The notes: generated by a model from the sequence alone, not told the origin. 64,000 nucleotides of DNA from Parvibaculum sp. (GCA_002694985.1 NZNS01000001.1:62001-126000); one strand, 5' to 3'. Counted from the stretch's first letter, positions 44,925-53,666 are shown. Made by a program: numbers and translations.

Positions 44925-46745
44925 TCAGCGAAAGACGAGGCCGTCGAATGTTCCAGACGTGCGCCAGTCTTCGAGATATTTGAAATAGGCTCTCGCCCCT
45001 GCCGGATAGCCGACATTGTACTTGGCGGCGGAGCCTGCCTTCTGGCCTTCATTGTTGTAGTAGCCCGGCGTGCAGTCTGGTGAGCCGATCATCCGGCCCA
45101 CGCCGGTGAGCAGCAGTTCCACCCATTCATCCTGCGCTTCTTTCGTCACCTCGATTTCCTTGGCGTCCTTCTTTTGCGCGTGGGAAATGATCGCGGCGAT
45201 GGTTGCGCCTGCTTCGGTGAGGTTGTGCGGCACATTGGAAATGAGGTTCGCACCTTGCGTCGGCTGCACGAAGAATGCATTGGGGAAACCATGAACATGG
45301 ATACCATGCTTCGTGCGCATGCCGTCTGCCCAGGCCTCCGACAATTTCAAGCCGTCCCGACCCGTCAAGTCGAAGCCCGCGCGGCGCGTATATTCCGTGC
45401 CGACTTCAAAACCCGATGCATAGATGATGCAATCGACTTCATATTCGACGCCGCCAACGACCACGCCTTTTTCCGTGATCTTTTCAACGCCTTTGCCGTC
45501 CGTGTCGATAAGCCGGGTGCCCGGTGTGTTGAAGGATTGCAGATAGGAGTCGTGAAAGCAGGGGCGCTTGCAGAGCTGGCGGTACCAGGCTTTCAGGTTC
45601 TGCGCCGTGTCAACGTCGGAAACGATCTCATCCACGCGGGCGCGAATTTCTTCCATCTTCTCGAAATCGGAATCTTCAAACGCCGTCATTATGTTTTCGG
45701 GTGTCATCTTGTCGCGCGGCAGTTCCACGATCTTGGCACGGATGCGGCGCGACAGATCGGTCCAGCCGTCTTGCACCAGATCTTCTTCGGCCAGGTCACC
45801 GCCCTGATTGGCAGTGAAGTTCTCCAGCCAGCGCTTCTGCCAGCCGGGCGTCGCGATAGACGCAAACCACTCGGGATCGAGCGGCTTGTTCGCGCGCACG
45901 TCGACGGATGAGGGCGTGCGCTGGATGACATAGAGCTCTTTGCAGGCTTTCGCGAGATGCGGCACCGCCTGAACCGAGGTTGCGCCCGTACCGATGATGG
46001 CGACGCGCTTGTCGGCGAGCCGTTCCATCAAAGCGCCCTTGGGGTCGCCACCCGTATAGTCGTAGTCCCAGCGGCTCGTATGGAACGAGTGGCCCTTGAA
46101 GCTCTCGATGCCCGGAATACCCGGGAGCTTGGGAACATGCAGAGGTCCGGTGCCCATGCCGACATAGTCCGCTGTGAAGCGATCGCCGCGATTGGTCTCG
46201 ATGATCCAGCGCGAACGGTCCGCATCCCATGTCATGTTCTCGACTTCGGTGTGAAAGAGCGCGCCGTCGTAAAGCCCGAACTGTTTGCCGATGCGCTGGC
46301 ATTGAGCGAGAATCTCGGGGGCATGTGCATATTTCTCGCTCGGCATATGGCCGGTTTCTTCGAGCAGCGGCATGTAGATCATGGATGCCGTATCGCATTG
46401 AGCGCCCGGATAACGGTTCCAGTACCAGGTGCCGCCGAAATCGCCGCCCTTCTCAATGATGCGCACATCGGTGACGCCTGCTTCGGCGAGACGCGCGCCT
46501 GTGACGAGGCCGGCAAAACCGCCGCCGACAAAAGCGAAAGTCACATGATCCGTTTTCGCTTCGCGTTCGATGCGTGGCGTATACGGATCATCGAGGTAAT
46601 GCGCGAGCTGGTCCTTGATCTGGAGATATTGATCGTTGCCGTCTGCGCGCAGGCGCTTGTCGCGTTCGGCGCGATAGCGGGCAAGCAGGGCTTCCTTGTC
46701 AAAACGGGGGCCGGCGGATGTGGCGCTCTCGGTTGGCGTTGTCAT
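44925..46745 (-). CDS. Baeyer-Villiger monooxygenase (type I, FAD)
   Basis: This 606-residue flavoprotein has the class signature FKGHSFHTSRWDY (FxGxxxHxxxWD) and both nucleotide sites: FVGGGFAGLVTGARLAE for FAD and IIGTGATSVQAVPHLA for NADPH. GGTWYWNRYPGAQCD and ASGFEVGTEYTRRAG are typical of cyclohexanone/phenylacetone-type BVMOs. It converts ketones to esters or lactones. The enzyme lies between ccr and ecm but has no known role in that pathway, so ketone or cycloalkane catabolism is likelier. Confidence 0.9.
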   Translation of the reverse strand: MTTPTESATSAGPRFDKEALLARYRAERDKRLRADGNDQYLQIKDQLAHYLDDPYTPRIEREAKTDHVTFAFVGGGFAGLVTGARLAEAGVTDVRIIEKGGDFGGTWYWNRYPGAQCDTASMIYMPLLEETGHMPSEKYAHAPEILAQCQRIGKQFGLYDGALFHTEVENMTWDADRSRWIIETNRGDRFTADYVGMGTGPLHVPKLPGIPGIESFKGHSFHTSRWDYDYTGGDPKGALMERLADKRVAIIGTGATSVQAVPHLAKACKELYVIQRTPSSVDVRANKPLDPEWFASIATPGWQKRWLENFTANQGGDLAEEDLVQDGWTDLSRRIRAKIVELPRDKMTPENIMTAFEDSDFEKMEEIRARVDEIVSDVDTAQNLKAWYRQLCKRPCFHDSYLQSFNTPGTRLIDTDGKGVEKITEKGVVVGGVEYEVDCIIYASGFEVGTEYTRRAGFDLTGRDGLKLSEAWADGMRTKHGIHVHGFPNAFFVQPTQGANLISNVPHNLTEAGATIAAIISHAQKKDAKEIEVTKEAQDEWVELLLTGVGRMIGSPDCTPGYYNNEGQKAGSAAKYNVGYPAGARAYFKYLEDWRTSGTFDGLVFR

Positions 46746-46857
46746 CGGGCGATTCCGGTCTGATAATTTATCAGTTTCTTTCTGCTATTCTTTCGATCTT
46801 GAGATGCGATGCAACGGAAACTATGGAAGACGAGAGAAAACGGCGGAAACCCGAGAA

Positions 46858-46897
46858 AAAAGCCGCTGTGCAGAGAGCTCTCCACGCAGCGGCTTTT
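46858..46897 (-). terminator. Terminator kept from a lost acyl-CoA dehydrogenase gene
   Basis: The 11-base stem AAAAGCCGCTG/CAGCGGCTTTT is followed on the minus strand by TT. It lies 26 bases downstream of the stop of an acyl-CoA dehydrogenase remnant and upstream of the BVMO gene. Confidence 0.8.
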
Positions 46898-46923
46898 ATT
46901 TCAGCGCCATAGGGCGCTGGTTT

Positions 46924-47130
46924 TTACCAGAGGCCGTGCTGAAGCACGGCAAGGCGCATCGCATTGATCTCGATGCGCGCACGGGAAGTGATCTCGAGGT
47001 TTCCGCCGAGTTTCGCAATCGGCTTGCCGAAGGCTTCGCGCGTTGCGGCGCGCTTTACCATCAGTTCGAGAGCCTTTTCAGCTTTGCCGATCGAGCGCAT
47101 GCAGTGATGGATACGGCCTGGGCCTAAGCG
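46924..47130 (-). pseudogene. C-terminal fragment of an acyl-CoA dehydrogenase gene
   Basis: The last 69 codons on the minus strand read RLGPGRIHHCMRSIGKAEKA, then REAFGKPIAKLGG and RIEINAMRLAVL, a near-perfect acyl-CoA dehydrogenase C-terminal segment. It ends in a TAA at 46924-46926. Upstream of about 47130 the similarity stops abruptly; the open frame continues across ecm only as a shadow. The gene has lost its N-terminal domains and the end of its C-terminal domain appears short. Its terminator remains. Confidence 0.78.
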
Positions 47131-47205
47131 CGCCCGAATGCTTTGCGAAATCCATTGCGAAGGTGACACGCCGGTTCGGCAGAATGGTCTGAAAGCTTGG
47201 CTCTT

Positions 47206-47216
47206 TTGCGGCGCAA
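47206..47216. promoter_or_regulatory. TTGCGGCGCAA repeat upstream of ecm
   Basis: This 11-base palindromic-type site (TTGCG-g-CGCAA) lies 53 bases upstream of the ecm ATG. It matches the ccr site TTGCAGCGCAA (read on the minus strand) at 10 of 11 positions and resembles sites upstream of phbA. It is a candidate PhaR box. Confidence 0.45.
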
Positions 47217-47268
47217 CAAAGCCTGTGATAATGGGTCTTTGAAATGCCGCTGGACGCGAGGGAAAGCA

Positions 47269-49272
47269 ATGAGCAAGGGTAGTGAAAGTGGTGCAGGCGG
47301 TCCGGCGAAGGACAAGCCCTGGATTTTTCGTACCTATGCCGGGCACTCGACCGCCAAGGCCTCGAACGAACTCTATCGCACGAACCTCTCGCGTGGTCAG
47401 ACCGGCCTTTCCATCGCCTTCGATCTGCCGACACAGACCGGCTACGATAGCGACCATGTTCTCGCGAAAGGCGAGGTCGGCAAGGTCGGCGTTCCCGTTT
47501 CGCATATCGGTGACATGCGCGCCCTCTTCGAGGGCATTCCCATGGAGCAGATGAACACCTCCATGACGATCAATGCGACGGCGGCCTGGCTGCTGGCGCT
47601 CTACATCGCGGTGGCCGACGAACATGGCGCGGACCGCAAGAAACTTCAGGGCACTGTCCAGAACGATATCATCAAGGAATATCTTTCGCGCGGCACCTAT
47701 GTCTTCCCGCCTGCGCCGTCGATGCGTCTGCTGACGGATGTCGTCTCCTACACCTACACGGAAGTTCCCAAGTGGAATCCCACCAATGTCTGCTCCTATC
47801 ACCTGCAGGAAGCGGGGGCGACGCCGGTGCAGGAACTTGCCTTTGCGCTGGCGACGGCGATCGCCGTGCTCGACCGCGTGAAGGAAGGCGGACAGGTGCC
47901 GGAGAAGGATTTCTCCAAGGTCGTCGGCCGTATCAGCTTCTTCGTCAATGCGGGCGTTCGCTTCATTACCGAGATTGCGAAGATGCGCGCCTTTGTCGAT
48001 CTCTGGGACGAAATTTGTCGCGAGCGCTATGGCGTCGAGGACGCGAAGCTTCGCCGCTTCCGCTATGGTGTGCAGGTGAACTCGCTCGGCCTCACCGAGC
48101 AGCAGCCGGAAAATAACGTCTATCGCATCCTGCTGGAAATGCTTGCGGTCACGCTGTCGAAGAATGCGCGGGCGCGTGCCGTGCAGCTTCCGGCCTGGAA
48201 CGAGGCTCTTGGTCTCCCGCGCCCTTGGGATCAGCAATGGTCGCTGCGCGCGCAGCAGATTCTCGCCTATGAGACGGACCTTCTCGAATATGACGACATC
48301 TTCGAGGGCTCGAAGGTGATGGATGCGAAGGTCGAGGCGCTGAAAGCCGAGGCGCGCGAAGAACTTTCCCGCATCGAAGAGATGGGCGGCGCGGTTGCCG
48401 CCGTCGAAAGCGCCTATATGAAGGAACGTCTCGTCGAGTCGAACCTCGCGCGTCTCGAAGAAATCGAGGCGGGGCGGCAGATTGTCGTGGGCGTTAACAA
48501 ATACGAAGAGTCGGCGCCGTCGCCGCTGTCTACAGGTGCGGGCTCGATCCATGTGGTCGATGAAGGTGTCGAGGCGGAGCAGGTTGCGGCCCTGAAGAAG
48601 TGGCGCGAGACGCGTGACAACGACGCCGTCAAGGCGGCGCTTGCGGAGCTTCGCGCGGCGGCAAAGGAAGGCCGCAACATCATGGAGCCTTCCATCGCCT
48701 GTGCAAAGGTAGGCGTCACCACCGGCGAATGGGGCACGGCGCTGCGTGAAACCTTTGGTGAGTATCGCGCGCCGACCGGTGTCAGCCGCGCCGCCCGCAA
48801 TGCGCCGGGCGATCTCGATCCTGTGCGCGAGATGGTCAATGCGGTTTCATCGAAGCTCGGGCGCAAGCTCAAGTTCCTGGTCGGCAAGCCCGGCCTCGAT
48901 GGACATTCGAACGGTGCAGAGCAGATCGCAGTGCGCGCGCGCGACTGCGGTATGGATGTTGTCTATGAGGGCATCCGTCTCACGCCGGAGCAGATCGTGA
49001 AATCCGCCAGGGACGGGGACGTGCATGTCGTCGGCCTTTCGATCCTGTCCGGCAGCCATGTGCTGCTGGTCGAAGATGTGATGAAGCGGATGAAGGAAGC
49101 CGGGCTCGATAATATTCCGGTCGTCGTCGGTGGCATCATTCCGGCCGATGACGAGGAAAGGCTCCGTGCCGCAGGCGTTGCTGCGATCTACACACCGAAG
49201 GATTTCCAGATCAACGACATCATGGCCGAAGTCGTCCGTCTCGTGGACTACAACACGGAAGAGGCGGCCTGA
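47269..49272 (+). CDS. ecm: Ethylmalonyl-CoA mutase
   Basis: This adenosylcobalamin-dependent mutase of 667 residues converts ethylmalonyl-CoA to methylsuccinyl-CoA. The N-terminal TIM-barrel begins PWIFRTYAGHSTAKASNELY and continues with QTGYDSDH, typical of Ecm. The C-terminal B12-binding domain has DGHSNG (DxHxxG, D544 and H546), GLSILSGSH and the PVVVGGIIPADDE strand. ATG 47269 is chosen although the frame opens earlier. A PhaR-like box lies upstream. Confidence 0.95.
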   Translation: MSKGSESGAGGPAKDKPWIFRTYAGHSTAKASNELYRTNLSRGQTGLSIAFDLPTQTGYDSDHVLAKGEVGKVGVPVSHIGDMRALFEGIPMEQMNTSMTINATAAWLLALYIAVADEHGADRKKLQGTVQNDIIKEYLSRGTYVFPPAPSMRLLTDVVSYTYTEVPKWNPTNVCSYHLQEAGATPVQELAFALATAIAVLDRVKEGGQVPEKDFSKVVGRISFFVNAGVRFITEIAKMRAFVDLWDEICRERYGVEDAKLRRFRYGVQVNSLGLTEQQPENNVYRILLEMLAVTLSKNARARAVQLPAWNEALGLPRPWDQQWSLRAQQILAYETDLLEYDDIFEGSKVMDAKVEALKAEAREELSRIEEMGGAVAAVESAYMKERLVESNLARLEEIEAGRQIVVGVNKYEESAPSPLSTGAGSIHVVDEGVEAEQVAALKKWRETRDNDAVKAALAELRAAAKEGRNIMEPSIACAKVGVTTGEWGTALRETFGEYRAPTGVSRAARNAPGDLDPVREMVNAVSSKLGRKLKFLVGKPGLDGHSNGAEQIAVRARDCGMDVVYEGIRLTPEQIVKSARDGDVHVVGLSILSGSHVLLVEDVMKRMKEAGLDNIPVVVGGIIPADDEERLRAAGVAAIYTPKDFQINDIMAEVVRLVDYNTEEAA

Positions 49273-49458
49273 AGGCTTTGTCCTCCGCCGCTTCCTTGCA
49301 CGGATCACATTCTCGCCATATTCCCATAATGTTTCCGCCGCATTGGAGTCCTTCAATGGCACAATGCAATCGGGACATCTTAAAGTCCCCGTAGCGGCTG
49401 ATATTTCAATATTTCTTCGTTTTTCCGGACTCCGTGCCCGCCGCTCAGAATGTTACAG

Positions 49459-49473
49459 TTAATAGTTCGTTAA
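49459..49473. promoter_or_regulatory. CtrA-type box TTAA-N7-TTAA
   Basis: TTAA at 49459-49462 and 49470-49473 are 7 bases apart, matching the CtrA full-site spacing. The site ends 29 bases before the first ATG of the unrecognised cassette. It is one of only two such exact intergenic boxes noticed in the window. Confidence 0.5.
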
Positions 49474-49502
49474 TGCGGGGTGCGTGAGGAAGGGGTCGGC
49501 TG

Positions 49503-49790
49503 ATGAGCGACGGTTTCGACACGACGGGCGGGCAGGGCGGTCAGAAAAAAGACCAGACGGCGTGGCACTACGGACGTAATGCCGAGCCTTTGCCGGAACT
49601 TCATGTCTTCTCGAAGCTCTCCGAGCTCGATGCGGCCTATGCCGCTGAGCTTGCGCGCCGCCGCGCACGGCAGGAAACGCTCGAGCGCGAAATCAATGAA
49701 ATGGCGAAGCAGCTCGCCGCGCCGCTGGACGGTGCGGCCCATGAGGCACCGAAGAAAAAAGGCTTCTTCAGCCGGAGGGCCAAGGCATGA
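49503..49790 (+). CDS. Small charged protein, first gene of an unknown cassette
   Basis: This 95-residue cytosolic protein is not recognised. The N-terminus is Gly-rich and polar (SDGFDTTGGQGGQKKDQTA). A predicted amphipathic/coiled-coil helix follows (about residues 38-68, ELDAAYAAELARRRARQETL). A Lys-rich tail with KKKGFFSRRAKA ends the chain. No membrane segment or signal peptide is visible. Its stop overlaps the next ATG (ATGA), so the two are translationally coupled. A CtrA-type box lies just upstream. Confidence 0.7.
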   Translation: MSDGFDTTGGQGGQKKDQTAWHYGRNAEPLPELHVFSKLSELDAAYAAELARRRARQETLEREINEMAKQLAAPLDGAAHEAPKKKGFFSRRAKA

Positions 49791-50905
49791 GTGGCGTCTC
49801 CCTCATCTCCGATGACATGCGTGCCGCGATCACGCGCAACTATGTGGCGAGCGAACGTGAAGCGCGTTTTGCGAGTTTTCATTTCATGGCTTTCGTCCTC
49901 GTCGCGCTCGTTGCCCTCGGCGCGCTTGTCGTCGACTACATGATCGTCAGCGAATTCTGGACCCGCGCGCTTGCCAATGAATTCCTCGAGCTTCCGGGCG
50001 CGCTTGGCTCTTCCGTCGCTTTCAAGTCGATGCAGGTGCTTTTCGCCACCGTGGCGGCGCATATCCTCTACGAACAGCTCGGCCCCATGGGCAAGGCGCT
50101 TTTCGTGCGTATCGTTTTCATGCTGGCGCTGACCATGCTGCTTGGTGTCGGACTTTTGCTCGCGCTGATGTCGCTGCCCAATGGCATTGCCGCGACGAGT
50201 GATGGCAGTGTCGGCTCATCGCTCGGCAATGCGCTGGCAGGCCTCGGCATCACGACCGAGGCAACGCAGGAGACGGCGCGAACCACGAGCGAGATCGACC
50301 AGATGCGCGGCTGGCAGCCGATGGCCTGGCTTGCCTCGCTTGGCATCGTCTTTCTTGTGGTAACGGGTGTTGCCGCGCTTTGTCTTCACTATGCCGTCTC
50401 TTCGCTCCGCCGCGTCTTCCACGCCCGCGATTTCAAGTATCGCCGCGCGGCGATGGAGCGTCTGGCCTCGCTTGAGGCCGAGCATGACGGGAACCGTCAC
50501 TCACTTTCGGAAATGGAAGGGCCCGAAAACAGGCGCCACCTTCTCTGGACAGGTCTCATGCGCGAGTGTCGTTCCTATGAGCAGGGTCTGGACGAGGCTC
50601 GCCGCGAAGGGAACAAAATCTCGCAGGCCGATAATTCCGGCGTGCGCGGCCTGCTTGGCCGCCGCCGTCAGGCGCCCGTGCTTGCCAATGATGCGCAGAG
50701 CCGGTTTGCGGACCGGCTCAAGGCTTGTGAGGATTCGCGCTGTCTCGGCCGTTACGAAAAGCTCTTCGATGACTGGTGGGAGCGCCGTTCGCGCAATGCC
50801 ATGAAGGCAGGCCCAGCGCGGCTCGAGCCCGTGCGCGAACCGATCAGCGAGGTTATTCCTCCGCGCAGTGCGCTGCGCATTCCCACCGGTGCAGCAGGCG
50901 AATGA
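49787..50905 (+). CDS. Four-helix membrane protein of an unknown cassette
   Basis: This 372-residue protein has about four membrane segments: residues 31-53, 78-93, 103-127 and 178-202. A cytoplasmic charged tail of about 170 residues follows, with many Arg/Glu pairs and a Cys pair (KACEDSRC). It was not recognised as any family. The tail could be a docking surface. It overlaps the preceding gene by 4 bases and the next gene (ATGA), so all three are co-translated. Confidence 0.72.
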   Translation: MSGVSLISDDMRAAITRNYVASEREARFASFHFMAFVLVALVALGALVVDYMIVSEFWTRALANEFLELPGALGSSVAFKSMQVLFATVAAHILYEQLGPMGKALFVRIVFMLALTMLLGVGLLLALMSLPNGIAATSDGSVGSSLGNALAGLGITTEATQETARTTSEIDQMRGWQPMAWLASLGIVFLVVTGVAALCLHYAVSSLRRVFHARDFKYRRAAMERLASLEAEHDGNRHSLSEMEGPENRRHLLWTGLMRECRSYEQGLDEARREGNKISQADNSGVRGLLGRRRQAPVLANDAQSRFADRLKACEDSRCLGRYEKLFDDWWERRSRNAMKAGPARLEPVREPISEVIPPRSALRIPTGAAGE

Positions 50906-51579
50906 TCTCCATGCGTGTTTCATTCGGCGCTGCCTTGGCGATGGCTCTTGCATTTGCCTTGTCGCCGGTAAAGGCACAGGAGGCACCGCGCCCGCAGACC
51001 GTCATCATCGGCCTCGATATGTCGAAGAGCAATCCGCTGGTGGAAGATCAGGCTTACGCCGCGCGAGTCGCGCAGCGGGCAGCAGGGGAAATTGAGCATC
51101 TGCCGCTCAGGTCGCGTGTGATGCTGAGAACTTTCGGTTCCTACGACACGGGCGCCAATGCGCTGAAAATCGACGAGGTAATCTCGGCCCGGTCGAAGCC
51201 GCAGGCTGTTGCTGAAGGCATGTCGGCGATCATCGCTGCCATTCCGCGCCTCATCGACGAGGGAAAGCTGCAGGCGCAGGGCTATACAAACGTCGTCTCC
51301 TTTCTCGAAAACATGTCGCAGCTCGTCGACTGTCAAGCTTCCGAAGTGCATGTAATCTTGCTGACGGACGGGTTCGAGGATTCCGAATATACGAAGCTTG
51401 CGAGCGGGGGCTCCCTGCCGACACCGGACCGCCTCTATCCCGGTTGTGCTGAATTGACGATGCTGGGCGTAGGGCAAGGCGGCGGCAGCCCGACCTCGAC
51501 CAGGCGTGTACGCGAGCAATGGGCACATTGGGCTGAAGCGGCGGGCTTCGAGAAATTCACGGGTCTTTATGACTGGTAA
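50902..51579 (+). CDS. Secreted von Willebrand A-like protein of an unknown cassette
   Basis: A signal peptide (residues 1-25, ending SPVKAQ) precedes a VWA-like domain with the MIDAS-type motif GLDMSKS (DxSxS) and the later acidic strand VILLTDGFED. The mature protein should be periplasmic. The 225-residue length is short, about one VWA domain. The start ATG at 50902 overlaps the previous stop; an ATG at 50911 is an alternative. Its binding partner is unknown, and the upstream membrane protein is the obvious candidate. Confidence 0.74.
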   Translation: MISMRVSFGAALAMALAFALSPVKAQEAPRPQTVIIGLDMSKSNPLVEDQAYAARVAQRAAGEIEHLPLRSRVMLRTFGSYDTGANALKIDEVISARSKPQAVAEGMSAIIAAIPRLIDEGKLQAQGYTNVVSFLENMSQLVDCQASEVHVILLTDGFEDSEYTKLASGGSLPTPDRLYPGCAELTMLGVGQGGGSPTSTRRVREQWAHWAEAAGFEKFTGLYDW

Positions 51580-51614
51580 GTGACGTCTTTTGACGTTGTG
51601 GTGACGGAAGGATA

Positions 51615-52607
51615 ATGTCCGCGCCCGTTCTTACCTGCCGTTTGTTTCTCCCGGAAAAATCCATGGAAGTCGCACTTTTTCTCGTGCTGCCGGTCTTTGC
51701 GGTCATCGCAGCCGGCTATGCAGGCGCGCGGACGAAGCTCATCAGTCATACCGGTGTCGATGGACTCGATACCTATGTCTTCACCTTCGCAATGCCTGCG
51801 CTGCTCTTCCGCAACCTCGCCAATACCGAATTTCCATCTGCGCTGCCGTGGGGCTTATGGGTTTCCTATTATGGTGCCATGCTTACCGTCTGGGCAGCGG
51901 GCTCGCTGATTGCGCTCTATATTCTGCGCCGCCCAAAAGCCGACGCTGTCATGCTGGGTTTCGGTTGCGGGCAGGGCAATACGATCATGCTCGGTCTGCC
52001 GATCATTCTCACGGGGCTGGGCGAGGAAGCAGGAACGCCTGTGTTTCTCATTCTCGCCTTTCACGGGATCATTCTCTTCACCATTGCCACGTTCCTGCTG
52101 GAACTCACTCGCGAGCGGGTTGACGGACACCAACCCGGTTTCGGGTCAATTCTGAAGGACGGTCTTTTGAATACCGTGCGCAATCCCGTCATTATCGGCA
52201 TTGCCTGCGGCGTCATCTACGGGCAACTCGGCGTCCCGCTTCCCGGGGTTCTCGATACGGCGCTGGAAATGCTGGCGCGTTCGGCTATTCCCTGTGCGCT
52301 TTTCGTGCTTGGCGCGATGTTGACCCGCTATAGTGTTCACCGCTCGGTCGGCGCGGCGTCGATCACGACTTTCTTCAAGCTGATCGTACATCCGGCTCTG
52401 GTGTTTTTGATGACGCAATTCGTTTTTGCCATGGAGCCGCTATGGGTGGCGGCGGCAACGTTGCTCGCGGCGATGCCGACCGGTGTTTATTCCTCGATCC
52501 TTGCGAACCGCTACCAGGCCGCGCCGGGCGCAGCCTCGAGCACTGTTGTGCTCTCGGCCGGTGTCAGCCTCATTACGCTGACAGTGCTGCTTGGGTGGTT
52601 TCTCTGA
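51615..52607 (+). CDS. AEC (auxin efflux carrier) family transporter
   Basis: This 330-residue membrane protein has about ten helices in the AEC layout, with polar helix breaks (QGNTIMLGLPI and MPTGVYSSILANRYQA). Family members move carboxylates or amino acid-like anions. ATG 51615 has a strong GGAAGG ribosome site; an ATG at 51663 fits the family N-terminus better and may be the real start. It follows the unknown cassette by 35 bases but may belong to a different transcript. Confidence 0.84.
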   Translation: MSAPVLTCRLFLPEKSMEVALFLVLPVFAVIAAGYAGARTKLISHTGVDGLDTYVFTFAMPALLFRNLANTEFPSALPWGLWVSYYGAMLTVWAAGSLIALYILRRPKADAVMLGFGCGQGNTIMLGLPIILTGLGEEAGTPVFLILAFHGIILFTIATFLLELTRERVDGHQPGFGSILKDGLLNTVRNPVIIGIACGVIYGQLGVPLPGVLDTALEMLARSAIPCALFVLGAMLTRYSVHRSVGAASITTFFKLIVHPALVFLMTQFVFAMEPLWVAAATLLAAMPTGVYSSILANRYQAAPGAASSTVVLSAGVSLITLTVLLGWFL

Positions 52608-52610
52608 GGT

Positions 52611-53666
52611 TCACTCGCCGCCCGCGGCCATCGTGAATCTGGGCTTGAAGTTCCGCGGTGCGGTCAGGCGGAATGCGTCCGGCCTTGTATAGAGGAAGCT
52701 CAGCGGCGTCTTCTCAAGCAGGCGGAAGACGATGATCGGAGAGATGACGGCGACAGCCGTCGCAACGAGCGTAATGAGGTCGCCGTTCTCGAAGCCGAGC
52801 TTCACCATGCCCACACGCATTACGGCCATGGGCAGGAAGAACGACAGGAAGATATAAAGCGAGTGCTTGCCGACCCAGGAGAGCGGCTTTGCATATCCTG
52901 CCGAGGCGAGGATGCTCACCAGCATTACCGCAGCGCCGCCGCCTGCGAAGCCCATGAGCAGTTCGAGCGACCGAATATCGATCAGACGCGAGAAGACAAC
53001 GCTGGCAACGCAGGCAAGAAGCAGAAGCCCGAGGGCGAGGCCTTTTGCGGGCTGTGCGCGTGCCCAGTCGGCGATCTGGAATATCTGCTTGGCGCCATAG
53101 ACACCCGCAACGAACCAGACGAAGCGCCAGGCGAACTCGTCGAGCAGCATCCATCCCGTATCGAGTTGCGTGAAATAGAGTGCAATGGCGAAGAAGAAGA
53201 CGAAGAAGGGACGTGCACTTCTGAGCAGACGAAGGGTCATGAAGAAGAGTGCCAGCGCATAGATGAACCAGAGTACCGCAAAGGGCTGGATCGGGATCAT
53301 CAGCAGGTCGACATAGGTGACCTCCCAGCCACCTTCATGCGGGACCAGGATTTTTATGCCGATCTGGATAGCGGACCAGAGCACGTAGAAATAGGCGAAA
53401 TGGACAATTTTGCCGTCAACAAATTTTCGAAGGTCGCCATAAAGCGCCTTATAGGCGAAGAGGCCTGCGACGAGGAAAAAGAGAGGCATCCGAAAGGGTT
53501 TTGCGAATTCCGTGATGGTGCCGAAGATGAGCGGCAGGTGCCCAACAGCGTTCTGAACACCGAAGGTCGTATGTTCCATCACGACCAGAATGATCGTCAG
53601 GCCTTTCGCCGCATCGATCCAGCCGATGCGTTGTTTCGAAACAGTTGCAGTGTCCTCGCCAGCCAT
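52611..53666 (-). CDS. Acyltransferase 3 family membrane protein
   Basis: This 351-residue protein has about ten membrane helices with the Acyl_transf_3 start RIGWIDAAKGLTIILVVMEH, carrying the conserved His, followed by RMPLFFLVAGLFAY. Such proteins O-acetylate surface sugars or lipids. The ATG at 53666 has AGGAG upstream and begins the domain, while the frame runs to 53738. It converges on the AEC transporter gene with a 3-base gap. The substrate is unknown. Confidence 0.84.
   Translation of the reverse strand: MAGEDTATVSKQRIGWIDAAKGLTIILVVMEHTTFGVQNAVGHLPLIFGTITEFAKPFRMPLFFLVAGLFAYKALYGDLRKFVDGKIVHFAYFYVLWSAIQIGIKILVPHEGGWEVTYVDLLMIPIQPFAVLWFIYALALFFMTLRLLRSARPFFVFFFAIALYFTQLDTGWMLLDEFAWRFVWFVAGVYGAKQIFQIADWARAQPAKGLALGLLLLACVASVVFSRLIDIRSLELLMGFAGGGAAVMLVSILASAGYAKPLSWVGKHSLYIFLSFFLPMAVMRVGMVKLGFENGDLITLVATAVAVISPIIVFRLLEKTPLSFLYTRPDAFRLTAPRNFKPRFTMAAGGE

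Noticed and set aside
46924-48552. A 542-codon minus-strand frame opposite ecm
   Set aside because: Only the last 69 codons look real, as an acyl-CoA dehydrogenase remnant. The rest is the shadow of ecm.
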